DNA of 64,000 bases from Cryomorpha sp963741985 (GCA_963741985.1 CAVUKD010000003.1:475207-539206), one strand, 5' to 3'; shown: positions 1 through 8,519, counted from the stretch's first letter. The notes: a model not told the origin generated them from the letters alone. Translations and numbers: made by a program.

Positions 1-488
1 TTGGCCGGGTTGTCATATAGTATTTCAGGCTGATAAGGAGTTAGAATTCCACCGCTCAAAGTTTCAGGATACACATCGACATAGATATCATCTCCATAAG
101 TCGCTCTACCAACAATACTTCCATCTGTATTTCGAAAAACAAAGGCCAATTTCTGAACCACATCTCCAGGTTGGAGATTGTAAAAATCGGAAATATTATA
201 ACTGATTTGATATAGGTCATTTCCCAAAGCAGTCATTAATACCTGACTGTCGGAAGTACCCCAATTTCCCTGAACATTTTGCCATCCATCACTACCTTCG
301 AGAATTACTCCGGTATGCGCATAAACAGGCACTATTCCTTGCAGATCACCGTTGCCAAGAGACGAATTGAAAGTAATCGTAACATCGTCATTTTGAGAAG
401 GAAAAGGAGGACTGATAGAGACTACCTGAGCGGAAATAACAGTAGAAAAGAACACTGCCAAAAACAGCGTACAAAAACGTGTAAACAT
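1..488 (-). CDS. Secreted protein N-terminus, possibly of a T9SS-exported glycoside hydrolase (partial)
   Basis: Open frame from an ATG at 486-488 running leftward off the window, about 162 residues without a stop. It begins with a clear signal peptide (positive N-end, hydrophobic core, Ala-Gln cleavage site near residue 21) and continues into a beta-rich domain with short motifs such as PVYAHTG and LAFVFRN. This N-terminal domain resembles one I know from Bacteroidota extracellular alpha-amylase-like and other multi-domain T9SS proteins, but no catalytic part is visible. It lies 132 bp downstream of the CotH-family gene in the same direction, so the two may be co-transcribed. Function is not assigned; secretion is well supported. 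Confidence 0.7.
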   Translation of the reverse strand, partial: MFTRFCTLFLAVFFSTVISAQVVSISPPFPSQNDDVTITFNSSLGNGDLQGIVPVYAHTGVILEGSDGWQNVQGNWGTSDSQVLMTALGNDLYQISYNISDFYNLQPGDVVQKLAFVFRNTDGSIVGRATYGDDIYVDVYPETLSGGILTPYQPEILYDNPA

Positions 489-620
489 TCGAATCTCTGA
501 TTTAATTAGTGTTAAAAGTACACTTTCTATTTAATTTCTTCCAAATCGGACAAAAAAACTTTTACAATTCTACGATTCTCAAAATGCGAAAAGAGGGACT
601 ATTCGAGGAGGTTTGACTAT

Positions 621-2840
621 TTAATACCGCTGAATCTTAAACACTTTTCCATCGATTTTCAAAAGGTAAATGCCTGTGGAAAAATTTTGCAATTCCAATT
701 GCGAATCGGTTCCGGATTGAAGCCGTTTTCCTGCAATATCGGTCAAAATAAAATCCGCTTTTTTTGTGAAAAACACTTTCCCTCGACTTGGATTGGGGTA
801 AATCGAAAAGTCATCCGGTGATATATCCGCAGTCAAGCCAGTGGTTGTTCCATTTGAAGCATCGGGAGTTGGCACAGCGAAATAGATCCATGGTTCGTTG
901 CCATCCGTTTCGCGCCCATAGGAATAATCCGAAATTACCGCAGGCATTTCGACCTTGTCGGCCAAGGTAAGAGTGGTATTATCTTTTTTGAAAAGGTAGA
1001 TATTGTCGCCAGAAGCCTTCATGCTGAAATTGGTATGTAATGGTCCCTGCTCTATTGAGCCATCGGCCCAGAGGAGCAGAAAATCGCCGGCATCCATGGT
1101 AAGATCAGGCAAATTCCATTTCAAAGGAGCTTCATCAGCATCGCTCAGGTAATACGTATGAAGATTTACCGCCGAGGTGCCGGCATTGTATAGCTCTATC
1201 CAATCCGGATGACCTCCACTTTCATCGGTAATTCCCGATTGGTTGGAGGGCAACACTTCATTTATAACAATGGAAGCATTCGGCTGATTGAAATCGATCG
1301 TCCGTGATGTACAATAGGCATTTCGGGTAAGACCATTTGTGCCGGTCAAACTCACATTGTACGTAAATGAAGTTTCATTTTCCGATAGGGGAATATCAAA
1401 AGCATACGCTCCGTCGACCCATTGCCCTTCTATTGGCTGCTGTCCAATCCCATTCAAATCATAGGCCAATTGCGCATTTAAAACCAGAGGTCCATCCACA
1501 AAAGCCAGAAGATGGAGCATTTGTGGAGCTTCCGCAAAATCAATTTGTACTGAAGTGACTATTGGAGCAATCGGAATTATTTCCAGCTGATTATTTGCTG
1601 CATTTTCCCGTAAATCGGCATAGGAGAAAATACCGTAAGGCACATGGCCAGCCGAACTTTCGGTGAGTGCATTCAAGAAATCATTTTCAGAAAACCCAAA
1701 GTCGAGCGGGCGGTATGGATCTGCCAAAGCCGAGGCCGTTATGAAAGACTGCAGGTTTTCCACAGCCTGCCGATGGGCTGTTGTATTAAATTCGGTATCG
1801 AGCAGATGTTTGATATGCCAGGAGAAAATATTTCGAAATTCCGGTTCATCCATCAAACGGTCGTAAAGTGGCCTGCTATCCTGATTCCAATTGTAAATAT
1901 TTCGGGCGGTCCAATCCTGACCTACCCAATCGATGCCCCAAGTATTGTCGGTATCGTAAGGAATATATTCCATTTTTCCCGTAAGGGGATTATCATAGAG
2001 GTAAAAGTTATTTTGATTGTAAATGTAACCGTCCCAGTTTCCTATCAGAACATCTACGGCTGCGACTTTCAGATAATTATATACATCAAAATAATCCGGA
2101 AATTCGCAGCGAAAATCCTGACCATTGGATTGGTTCAGGAATCCGATAAATTTAGCCAATCCGCTGTAATTATCAAGCTCCTCATTGGTTTTCAGATCAT
2201 ACGTCCTTTCTCCAAACGGAGCGAGCTTATAGTCGTCAGGATTGCTTGAAATATAATGAAGATCAGCCGGGTAGCTGCATTTATAGAGATTGCCTTTCTT
2301 GGATCCAAACCATGTTTTGGCAAATTCTTCGTCGATGTGCTCAATATTTTGGTAAAGGCCATAATAATCGCCATTTACATAAAGCTCCACATGATTGGTA
2401 CGCGATACTACCACTCCCTCACTGCGAAACAAATCCCAGCAGAGGCGGGAGCGCATCAGGGAAGGATCGTTTGCCTCGGCATTGAGATTGAGTTTCTCGA
2501 CTCCGTGATATTGCCGCCCTGAAACGAATGTATTGAACGAAACTTTGAAAGATTTTTTGATTTTGTCACGAGAGGATTTTCCGCGAAAGCGGAGACCTAT
2601 GTCGGGTAGCGTGTCGGTTCCGGCTTGATTTTGAAAAACAAATATTGCCGGATATTCGTGATTGGAATACCAATTATCTGGTTCGTACAGCTGACTGAGG
2701 CTGTCCGGATTGATGGTAATATAGATCTTTGGAATCTCGTCGTGCGAATATAAAACGCCATAATCAGGCGGCGTTATTTGGGCTATAAGTGTGGTGGGTA
2801 TCCCAATGATCAATCCCCATAAAAATGCTCGAAAATACAT
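621..2840 (-). CDS. CotH kinase family protein with lamin-tail domain and T9SS sorting domain
   Basis: 739 residues. Signal peptide at residues 1-20, then a CotH-type kinase-like domain (about 60-430) with the family motif around YGLYQNIEHID and a downstream DTDNTWGID segment typical of spore-coat CotH/secretory protein-kinase-like proteins. A lamin-tail domain follows near 535-640 (INEVLPSN, DWIELYN). The last 70 residues form a type A T9SS sorting domain starting at SIYPNPSRG and ending in a short basic tail. The product is probably exported and anchored at the cell surface. The kinase substrate is unknown. It is the intact first gene of a leftward pair with the partial secreted protein. 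Confidence 0.88.
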   Translation of the reverse strand: MYFRAFLWGLIIGIPTTLIAQITPPDYGVLYSHDEIPKIYITINPDSLSQLYEPDNWYSNHEYPAIFVFQNQAGTDTLPDIGLRFRGKSSRDKIKKSFKVSFNTFVSGRQYHGVEKLNLNAEANDPSLMRSRLCWDLFRSEGVVVSRTNHVELYVNGDYYGLYQNIEHIDEEFAKTWFGSKKGNLYKCSYPADLHYISSNPDDYKLAPFGERTYDLKTNEELDNYSGLAKFIGFLNQSNGQDFRCEFPDYFDVYNYLKVAAVDVLIGNWDGYIYNQNNFYLYDNPLTGKMEYIPYDTDNTWGIDWVGQDWTARNIYNWNQDSRPLYDRLMDEPEFRNIFSWHIKHLLDTEFNTTAHRQAVENLQSFITASALADPYRPLDFGFSENDFLNALTESSAGHVPYGIFSYADLRENAANNQLEIIPIAPIVTSVQIDFAEAPQMLHLLAFVDGPLVLNAQLAYDLNGIGQQPIEGQWVDGAYAFDIPLSENETSFTYNVSLTGTNGLTRNAYCTSRTIDFNQPNASIVINEVLPSNQSGITDESGGHPDWIELYNAGTSAVNLHTYYLSDADEAPLKWNLPDLTMDAGDFLLLWADGSIEQGPLHTNFSMKASGDNIYLFKKDNTTLTLADKVEMPAVISDYSYGRETDGNEPWIYFAVPTPDASNGTTTGLTADISPDDFSIYPNPSRGKVFFTKKADFILTDIAGKRLQSGTDSQLELQNFSTGIYLLKIDGKVFKIQRY

Positions 2841-2995
2841 TTGACGAAAGTAAGGAAATACTCATTCGTCTGTATGCGATATTCAAGTTGGGTATAATGA
2901 AACATACGTATCAATCTCTCTTGCAACTCCAAATAGCTTGTAATCTCTTTACTCGATATTTTTTGCTATAATTGACCAAACTAACTTGCTATTTT

Positions 2996-3460
2996 ATGGA
3001 ACAATATGACGTACTGGACGAATCTACTCAGGATTCAGAAAATTTAGGATTAACATCAAAGACCATCAGTTTCCTGACCGAAATTCGGAAATGGGTAAAC
3101 TTCCTCGCCATTTTAGGATTTGTTATGGTCGGAATTATGGTTGTTTTCGGACTTTTTGCAGGCACTATTTTTAGCGCTATGTCTTCACAAATGGGTGGTG
3201 CTATGCCATTTTCGTCCTTCTTTGGAATCTTTTATATCCTAATTGCCTTGATTTATTTTTTCCCGGTTTTATACTTGTATAAATTCGGGGCCAATCTCAA
3301 GGCTGCTCTTGCCCGTCGGGATAGTAAATCACTTGAAGCGGCATTTGAAAATCTGAAATCGCACTATAAGTTTGTTGGAATAATGGCGATTATCGGTTTA
3401 TCGTTCTATGCCTTGGGACTTCTTTTTGGGTTGATGGCCGGCTTCTCGTCATTTATGTAA
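2996..3460 (+). CDS. DUF5362 family membrane protein
   Basis: 154 residues from the ATG at 2996; an in-frame TTG 24 bp upstream would add an unlikely N-terminal extension. A polar N-terminal stretch of about 35 residues is followed by three hydrophobic segments (about 37-60, 73-98, 130-152). This layout fits DUF5362, small Bacteroidota inner-membrane proteins of unknown role. Its stop codon abuts the stop of the convergent polymerase gene with no intergenic base. Confidence 0.75.
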   Translation: MEQYDVLDESTQDSENLGLTSKTISFLTEIRKWVNFLAILGFVMVGIMVVFGLFAGTIFSAMSSQMGGAMPFSSFFGIFYILIALIYFFPVLYLYKFGANLKAALARRDSKSLEAAFENLKSHYKFVGIMAIIGLSFYALGLLFGLMAGFSSFM

Positions 3461-4756
3461 TTATCTTCTTCTATTGGGAAGTAAGGGTGGCGGCTCACCG
3501 TCGAACGGGTTGTGGCGTCCTATTGAGCGGGCTTCCATTCCGGCGGCACGCATTACCGCTCTGTCGCCATAGCGCAGCCGCATTTTGTCCATCGCCTGGT
3601 AGAGGTTTATCATCTCTTCCGACTCGTCAAATAGATTTATTTGATGGCCTCCGCTTACGAGATGGCTAAATCGTACGCCTACCATGCGCACCAACACACG
3701 ACGGTTGTATAATTTATCGAACATTTCCTTTACTCTTGGAATAATAATGTGATCGGCGGCGGTATACGATACGCGCGCCTGCATGGTACGCGTATCAAAA
3801 TCGCTGTAGCGCACTTTTACCGTGATGCAAGCCGTAAGCTTCTCGCCACGGCGCAATTGAAAAGCGAGATTTTCGGCCATGGCCACGAGTATACCACGAA
3901 GTTTTTCTACATCGGTGGTATCGCGGTCGAAGGAGCGTTCGGTGCTGATGCTCTTGCGCTCGTTGTAGGCCACCACCGGCGAATTGTCTATTCCATTGGC
4001 TTTTTTCCAGATCACCTCGCCATTTTTGCCCAGTACTTTGCCCATCATTTCCACGGGCATTTCCTGCACGGTATGAATTTTTTTCATGCCAAGGTTGCAA
4101 AGGGTCTGATAGGTTTTTTCGCCTACCATCGGGATTTTGCGCACGGAGAGTGGTGCGAGGAAAGGCTTTTCGGTGCCGTGTTCTACAAAAAGTTGGTTGT
4201 TGGGCTTAGCGATTCCCGTCGCTATTTTCGAGACCGTTTTATTTGCCGAAAGGCCAAAAGAAATAGGCAGTCCCGACTCTTTCATAATCGTTTGGCGCAG
4301 CTCTGACGCCAGTTTCAGACACCCAAAAAACTTGTCCATTCCCGTAAGATCGACATAAAACTCATCGATCGAGGCTTTTTCAAAGAGCGGTACGCGGTCG
4401 CGGATAATGTCGGTAACGATTTGTGAATGCTTGGTGTAATTAGATGAATTTCCGCGTATTACAACCGCTTCGGGACAGAGCTGCTGCGCCATACGCATGG
4501 GCATGGCCGAGTGCACACCAAACTTGCGCGCCTCGTAGCTGCACGATGCCACCACTCCCCTGTCGGTAACTCCGCCAATAAGCACAGGCCGCCCGTTGAG
4601 CCGGCTATCGAGTAGGCGCTCTACGGATACGAAGAAGGTGTCGAGGTCGAGATGGGAGATGGTCGGAAAAGAGTCTCGAGTTTCGAGTCGCGAGAGGATC
4701 ACGTGTTGCATATCGCGAGTTGTGAACTCAGACATAATATTTTTGGACTTACTCAT
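3461..4756 (-). CDS. dinB: DNA polymerase IV (Y-family translesion polymerase)
   Basis: 431 residues. The palm begins with the metal-binding HLDLDTFFVSVE motif near residue 35, and the second acidic motif SIDEFYVD lies near residue 135. The LSANKTVSKIAT segment and helix-hairpin-helix region follow, and the little-finger domain ends near residue 390. The family copies damaged DNA at low fidelity during the SOS response. Residues 18-33 are encoded by a copy of the local gactcg repeat, so the true start could lie slightly downstream of 4756. It reads in the same direction as the S24 repressor at 6674-7459; this pairing is common in Bacteroidota and is here split by an IS3 element. Confidence 0.92.
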   Translation of the reverse strand: MSKSKNIMSEFTTRDMQHVILSRLETRDSFPTISHLDLDTFFVSVERLLDSRLNGRPVLIGGVTDRGVVASCSYEARKFGVHSAMPMRMAQQLCPEAVVIRGNSSNYTKHSQIVTDIIRDRVPLFEKASIDEFYVDLTGMDKFFGCLKLASELRQTIMKESGLPISFGLSANKTVSKIATGIAKPNNQLFVEHGTEKPFLAPLSVRKIPMVGEKTYQTLCNLGMKKIHTVQEMPVEMMGKVLGKNGEVIWKKANGIDNSPVVAYNERKSISTERSFDRDTTDVEKLRGILVAMAENLAFQLRRGEKLTACITVKVRYSDFDTRTMQARVSYTAADHIIIPRVKEMFDKLYNRRVLVRMVGVRFSHLVSGGHQINLFDESEEMINLYQAMDKMRLRYGDRAVMRAAGMEARSIGRHNPFDGEPPPLLPNRRR

Positions 4757-4862
4757 TCTATTAATTCCTCTCTAATTCACCTTAAAATACACACAATGTA
4801 ATTTCGCCATTACCCCCACTCGTGACTATTTAAGACTCACTTAAAATCACCTTGCACAAATT

Positions 4863-4916
4863 AAACTCCAACACCGTCAGCCCTCTAGCGACTCGCGACT
4901 CCAAAAGACTCGAGAC
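4863..4916. repeat. Left copy of direct repeat with gactcg units
   Basis: The stretch starting AAACTCCAACACCG and running into tandem gactcgcgactc units is repeated, with few differences, at 6618-6712. The two copies bracket the IS3-family element and the four-helix-bundle gene. Shorter gactcg-type copies also lie inside the 5' end of dinB (about 4670-4697) and at the 3' end of the S24 gene (6680-6712). Confidence 0.7.
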
Positions 4917-4967
4917 TACTCTCCCCCGTCCCTGTCTGGACTTGCAACAAAAAAATGGACAAATAAG

Positions 4968-5798
4968 TTAAGCGACATTTTTCAATTGTATTAGATTTTC
5001 AAATTCTGTAATTGTTAGGTTTCCCAAGGCCGAATGTCTTCTGTGTTTATTATACCACGTTTCGATCCATTCAAACACCGATAATGCGGCCTCTTCTTTG
5101 GTGTTATACCGGGTTCTATAAACGAGCTCCACCTTCAAGGTTTTAAAGAAGCTTTCAGCTACGGCATTGTCCCAACAGTTTCCTTTTCTACTCATGCTTC
5201 TATCCACATGATTATAACTCTCCAGTAGTTTGGCAAATTCGTGACATGCATATTGTATCCCTCGATCGGAATGAAATATCAGACCATGAATAATCGGTCT
5301 GTTTTTCACCGCCATTTTCCATGCAGCAATAGCTGTATTTCTTGCAGTCAAATCGCTGCTTAGAGACCAGCCTATCACTTTGCGGTCGAAAAGATCCATG
5401 ATAATAGTCAAGTAAAGCCAGCCTTTGAGCGTTCGTATATATGTAATGTCTGAAACCCACGATTGGCCTTTATCTTCAGGAGTAAAGTTTCTGTCCAATT
5501 TATTTTCTACCACCGGATATTTATGCGTAGAATCGGTGGTTACCACAAACTTCTTTGCATGTACAGCTCGTATTCGACTCTGCTTCATCAATCGCGCCAC
5601 ACGTGGTCTGGACACTTTAAATCCCCGGGCATTCAGTTCATCCGTAATCCGTGGACTTCCGTAACTGGCTCTGCTTTCAGCATGTATTCTTCTGATTTCA
5701 GAAAGGAGCATGCGGTTTTCATTATGATGATTGGAGGGAAGCCATCTTTGCCTGGCATAAAATCCACTTCTGCTTATTTTAAATACTTTACACATCAT
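4968..5798 (-). CDS. IS3-family transposase OrfB (DDE integrase core)
   Basis: 276 residues are shown from the first Met; the functional product is probably an OrfAB fusion. An HTH_21-like segment (residues 20-75, ASYGSPRITDELN) precedes an rve integrase core with WVSDITYI (first Asp), HSDRGIQYA (second Asp) and NAVAESFFKTLK (Glu). The frame is open upstream of this Met for about 75 bases back to an AAAAAAG slippery heptamer on the coding strand (5876-5882). A -1 shift there joins OrfA to OrfB with a continuous, family-like sequence. Catalytic residues are intact, so the element may be active. Confidence 0.93.
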   Translation of the reverse strand: MMCKVFKISRSGFYARQRWLPSNHHNENRMLLSEIRRIHAESRASYGSPRITDELNARGFKVSRPRVARLMKQSRIRAVHAKKFVVTTDSTHKYPVVENKLDRNFTPEDKGQSWVSDITYIRTLKGWLYLTIIMDLFDRKVIGWSLSSDLTARNTAIAAWKMAVKNRPIIHGLIFHSDRGIQYACHEFAKLLESYNHVDRSMSRKGNCWDNAVAESFFKTLKVELVYRTRYNTKEEAALSVFEWIETWYNKHRRHSALGNLTITEFENLIQLKNVA

Positions 5799-5827
5799 CC
5801 CAACAGGAAATTCTCTTTGATGATCTT

Positions 5828-6142
5828 TTATGAATTGGTAGATTTCCTGTCGCTCACGGAGAAGATGCTCACGGCCTTTTTTAAAATATCCCGTTCCATT
5901 TTCACATCTCTCAACTCCTTTTTTAAATCTGCCAGCTCTTTCTGATCCGGCGTGAGTTGCCTGTTTCCGTTACCACTGAATGCCAGCGAGGGATTTTGGT
6001 TTAACTCACTACGCCAACGGTACAGAAGCTCTGCTCTGATTCCCAATTCACGTGCAACCTCTTGGGCGTTACCACGAACGTTGCTTAATTCAACAGCTTT
6101 TTGCTTGAATTCTTTGCTGTAATGCTTTCTTGTTTCTTTCAT
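5828..6142 (-). CDS. IS3-family transposase OrfA (HTH)
   Basis: 104 residues. N-terminal helix-turn-helix of the HTH_8 type (KETRKHYSKEFKQKAVELS, then QEVARELGI), followed by a leucine-zipper-like coiled coil from about residue 66. The family binds the terminal repeats and regulates OrfB. The slippery AAAAAAG near residue 89 precedes the OrfA stop and is the expected programmed -1 frameshift site. Confidence 0.93.
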   Translation of the reverse strand: MKETRKHYSKEFKQKAVELSNVRGNAQEVARELGIRAELLYRWRSELNQNPSLAFSGNGNRQLTPDQKELADLKKELRDVKMERDILKKAVSIFSVSDRKSTNS

Positions 6143-6165
6143 TTCGTTAGGGTTTATTTAGTTGT

Positions 6166-6558
6166 TCAATTTACCCTTAACTTCGTGTCCATACAAATGT
6201 AGCAGTTCCAGTCAAGGCTTTTCATAAGTCCAATAATCATTTTTTGCTCAGTTTGAATCAGCTTCAAAAGTTCCGGCTCGGGCTTTGGAATGTCGGGGTA
6301 AAGTCTTTGAATAAGTACAAAAAGATTTTCCATCTCAAAGCAACTACCGAGCGAAATACGCAAGTAATTCTTAAACGCTTTTGGCGTTTCATAAGCCGAA
6401 CCTTCAGAAATATTATTTGAAATAGAAGTGCACGCCCTTCTCATCTGACTAGCCAATTCAAACTTTTTTTCCAGCGGTAATAATCGGGCATAGGAATAGG
6501 TCATCACTGCAATTTCTATGGCATTTTGCCAGATTTTCAACTTCTTAAAGTCTTTCAT
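6166..6558 (-). CDS. Four helix bundle protein (23S rRNA intervening-sequence family)
   Basis: 130 residues from the ATG at 6558 (MKDFKKLKIWQ); an upstream in-frame Met would add ten atypical residues. The sequence has the family layout: KIWQNAIEIA, then FELASQMRRACTSISNNISE, then a third helix with LRISLGSCFEME. Proteins of this family are often encoded inside 23S rRNA insertions and also occur as free-standing genes; function is unknown. The stop codon falls at the proposed IS3 end, so the last residues may have been altered by the insertion. Confidence 0.85.
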   Translation of the reverse strand: MKDFKKLKIWQNAIEIAVMTYSYARLLPLEKKFELASQMRRACTSISNNISEGSAYETPKAFKNYLRISLGSCFEMENLFVLIQRLYPDIPKPEPELLKLIQTEQKMIIGLMKSLDWNCYICMDTKLRVN

Positions 6559-6617
6559 AATACATAGGTTCAAATAAATTAAAAACACAAACCCAAAACT
6601 CTGTGGTCGGCCAATGT

Positions 6618-6712
6618 AAACTCCAACACCGCCAACCCTCTCGCGACTCGCGACGCGTGACGCGTGACTCTTTTCACCCCTCTCGCGACTCGAGGCTCGT
6701 GACTCGTGACTC
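6618..6712. repeat. Right copy of direct repeat with gactcg units
   Basis: Second copy of the repeat at 4863-4916. It starts with the same AAACTCCAACACCG and continues with gactcgcgac, gcgtgac and gactcgtgac variants, extending into the last codons of the S24 repressor gene. The slightly different units suggest slippage expansion. Confidence 0.7.
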
Positions 6713-7459
6713 TATTCTCCCAATAGCCTCAAGCACCTCGCGTATCCCGCCGCTGCCGAGCGAACTGAAAGCTTCGAGGTTGAAGCTCGTCACACCGCGC
6801 ACTTTCCACACTTCGAGCACCTGCGATTGCTTAATGGTGTAGGGTTTGAAATCCGGATTGTCTGAAATCAATTCGTACTGCCGCTTTTCAGGAATGGGCC
6901 GTACGCGCTTGAATACAATGCCGTCGTCTTTGGTGAGAAAAACATAGCGCTCGTCGCTCTTAAGATTTGTCCAGTCCTGCATATATTCACTTATCACGTA
7001 AGATTTGGATGGGATGGGTAGCATACTATCTCCTTCGATTTGAAAAACGCGGTAGGTACGATCTGCGGGCAACTCGGGAAAAGGCATGGAGAAATTGGGC
7101 AGCGATGAAACATAATCCAAATCGCCAAAACCGTTGAGATAACCCGCTGCTGCTTTCACCGGCACCAATGTTACGCGTTCTTCCTGCGTATTGGCGTCAA
7201 TGGCGATAGGCAATATTCGCAAGGCTTTCCCCGAAGCGTCAGCACTGCTTACTCCCGTGCTCAGATCGGTATTGAGCAATTGGTCGATGCTGTACGCAAA
7301 AAATTCGGCCATCATTTGCAAGGTTTGAAGCCGCGGCTCGGCCCTGCCCTCTTCGTACGCGCCTACTATTGGACGTTTTAACCCCAGTCGCTGAGCGAGA
7401 TCGGATTGCGTAAAACCCAGTTGTTTACGCAGATACCGAATGTTTTGACTTAAATACAT
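6674..7459 (-). CDS. XRE-HTH / S24 LexA-like self-cleaving repressor
   Basis: 261 residues. HTH_3 domain at residues 5-60 (TQSDLAQRLG, then PIVGAYEEGR). A peptidase S24 domain spans about 95-235, with a likely Ala-Gly self-cleavage site at AAAGYL (105-106), the nucleophile Ser145 in EGDSM and the general base Lys184 in IVFKRV. The family represses target promoters until RecA filament triggers autocleavage. It very probably controls dinB; the two are now separated by an IS3 element. The final ten residues are encoded by the local gactcg repeat. A palindrome upstream (7477-7514) is a plausible autoregulatory operator. Confidence 0.88.
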   Translation of the reverse strand: MYLSQNIRYLRKQLGFTQSDLAQRLGLKRPIVGAYEEGRAEPRLQTLQMMAEFFAYSIDQLLNTDLSTGVSSADASGKALRILPIAIDANTQEERVTLVPVKAAAGYLNGFGDLDYVSSLPNFSMPFPELPADRTYRVFQIEGDSMLPIPSKSYVISEYMQDWTNLKSDERYVFLTKDDGIVFKRVRPIPEKRQYELISDNPDFKPYTIKQSQVLEVWKVRGVTSFNLEAFSSLGSGGIREVLEAIGRIESRVTSLESREG

Positions 7460-7476
7460 ACTTTATATTTTAAGGT

Positions 7477-7514
7477 GCTAATTTACGAATCATTCTAATA
7501 TTATTAGCATTAGA
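7477..7514. promoter_or_regulatory. Candidate operator upstream of S24 repressor
   Basis: AT-rich nested inverted repeats lie just upstream of the repressor start: CTAAT-ATT-ATTAG at 7495-7507, flanked by outer pairs GCTAAT/ATTAGC and TCTAAT/ATTAGA. The symmetry and position fit an XRE-type autoregulatory operator. Binding is inferred, not shown. Confidence 0.45.
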
Positions 7515-7635
7515 AGAAATAATTTAGTAGCAAACCCTTCACATGGGAAATAGCTCCATCAGAAAATGATGAAGCCCGCATAAAAGACCCTAAAAACAGA
7601 ACAAATTATTCAGCATCGAGAATAGGAATATTGAC

Positions 7636-8352
7636 TTATAGTCCTTTCTCAATTTCTTCCTCGATTTCGCCAAGCGATTCAAAAAGCTGCTCAAAACTGT
7701 CAATCACGAAGTAGGTGTCCTGAATGCGCATATTGTCGTATGTGGTATTGAGAATTGTGCTCACATCAAAAGGCAGATGAGTAGGCTCACTGCTCACGCT
7801 ATACTTGGTCTCGCCGTGAGATGACATAATGCCGGCGCCATAGATTTTCAGATTTCCGTTTTCGCGAATAAGGCCAAATTCAATGGTAAACCAATACATG
7901 CGCCCAAGTTTTTCGATCGCTTCGTGATTGTCCAAATGTTTCATGGCGATGGTTGACAGTCCGTGAAAAAAGGCACAAAAAGTGGGATGGCTTAGCAGTG
8001 GAACATGCCCAAAAACATCGTGAAACATATCCGGTTCTTCGAGGTAATCGAGTTGGCTCATTTTACGCAGCCAGGTGGTGGCACCAAATGTTTTGCGCGC
8101 CAATTTTGGAAAAAACTCCTCATTGGGAATGATATGGGGAACCACGTCAATTTGCCAGCCGGTATGTCCACTCAACAATTCGTTTACCTCTTCAAAATGC
8201 GGAATACGATCTGCTGTAAAGTTTACTTTTTCGATAGCTTCGAGATACTCACGCGCGGCAAGATTGGGCAAAATTTTCATTTGCCTCTCATAAAGTGTTT
8301 TCCATACGGCAAAATCTTCACTGGTGTAATCGGCGTATTTTTGAGTCATCAT
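7636..8352 (-). CDS. phhA: Phenylalanine 4-monooxygenase
   Basis: About 238 residues from the ATG at 8352 (MMTQKYADYTSEDF); the frame stays open to 8421, but those codons lie in a terminator-like hairpin and do not look like enzyme. The aromatic amino acid hydroxylase signature PDMFHDVFGHVPLL supplies the two iron-binding His residues, and the Glu in WFTIEFGL completes the 2-His-1-Glu site. The enzyme converts phenylalanine to tyrosine with tetrahydropterin and O2. Length fits the bacterial monodomain form. The gene stands alone, with its own promoter and an unusual leader. Confidence 0.93.
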   Translation of the reverse strand: MMTQKYADYTSEDFAVWKTLYERQMKILPNLAAREYLEAIEKVNFTADRIPHFEEVNELLSGHTGWQIDVVPHIIPNEEFFPKLARKTFGATTWLRKMSQLDYLEEPDMFHDVFGHVPLLSHPTFCAFFHGLSTIAMKHLDNHEAIEKLGRMYWFTIEFGLIRENGNLKIYGAGIMSSHGETKYSVSSEPTHLPFDVSTILNTTYDNMRIQDTYFVIDSFEQLFESLGEIEEEIEKGL

Positions 8353-8377
8353 AGTCTTCGTATTTAGCATAAAAAAA

Positions 8378-8397
8378 CCCGGGTCAAACGAACCGGG
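8378..8397 (-). terminator. Terminator-like hairpin immediately upstream of phhA start
   Basis: Read on the minus strand, five G-C pairs (CCCGG with CCGGG), a mismatch and a T-A pair close a short loop and are followed directly by seven T residues (8371-8377). The next in-frame ATG for phhA follows at once. The position, inside the phhA leader and downstream of a good promoter, suggests transcription attenuation. Confidence 0.55.
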
Positions 8398-8488
8398 CAG
8401 CAGATTGTATAAATTGTACATACCTATCCCCGACCGAAATAATCAGAATAATAATAGGTATATGTTTTATTGATTATCATTTGAATAA

Positions 8489-8519
8489 CAAACATAAAGA
8501 AGTTCAGTGACAAAAACAA
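8489..8519 (-). promoter_or_regulatory. Bacteroidota-type promoter for phhA
   Basis: On the minus strand a TATGTTTG box (8489-8496) matches the TAnnTTTG -7 consensus, and a TTG (8517-8519) lies 20 bp upstream, as expected for the -33 element. Transcription would start near 8482 and give a leader of about 130 nt before the phhA start. Confidence 0.55.

Larger units (their letters stand above)
4937..6168 (-). mobile_element. IS3-family insertion sequence (OrfA/OrfB)
   Basis: About 1.23 kb containing overlapping OrfA and OrfB. The ends are proposed from imperfect terminal similarity: TGGACTTGCAAC at the left, and TGAACAAC read inward from the right. The right boundary coincides with the stop codon of the neighbouring four-helix gene. 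I cannot see a convincing target duplication, so ends are good to a few tens of bases. It separates dinB from its probable partner, the S24 repressor. Confidence 0.75.

Noticed and set aside
1644..2249. 201-codon plus-strand frame inside the CotH-family gene
   Set aside because: Antisense shadow of a well-supported gene; no independent protein features.
3749..4306. 185-codon plus-strand frame inside dinB
   Set aside because: Antisense shadow of the conserved polymerase sequence.
8353..8421. Phenylalanine hydroxylase starting at 8421
   Set aside because: The extra 23 codons lie in a hairpin with a T-tract and do not match the enzyme family; they may instead be a leader peptide.
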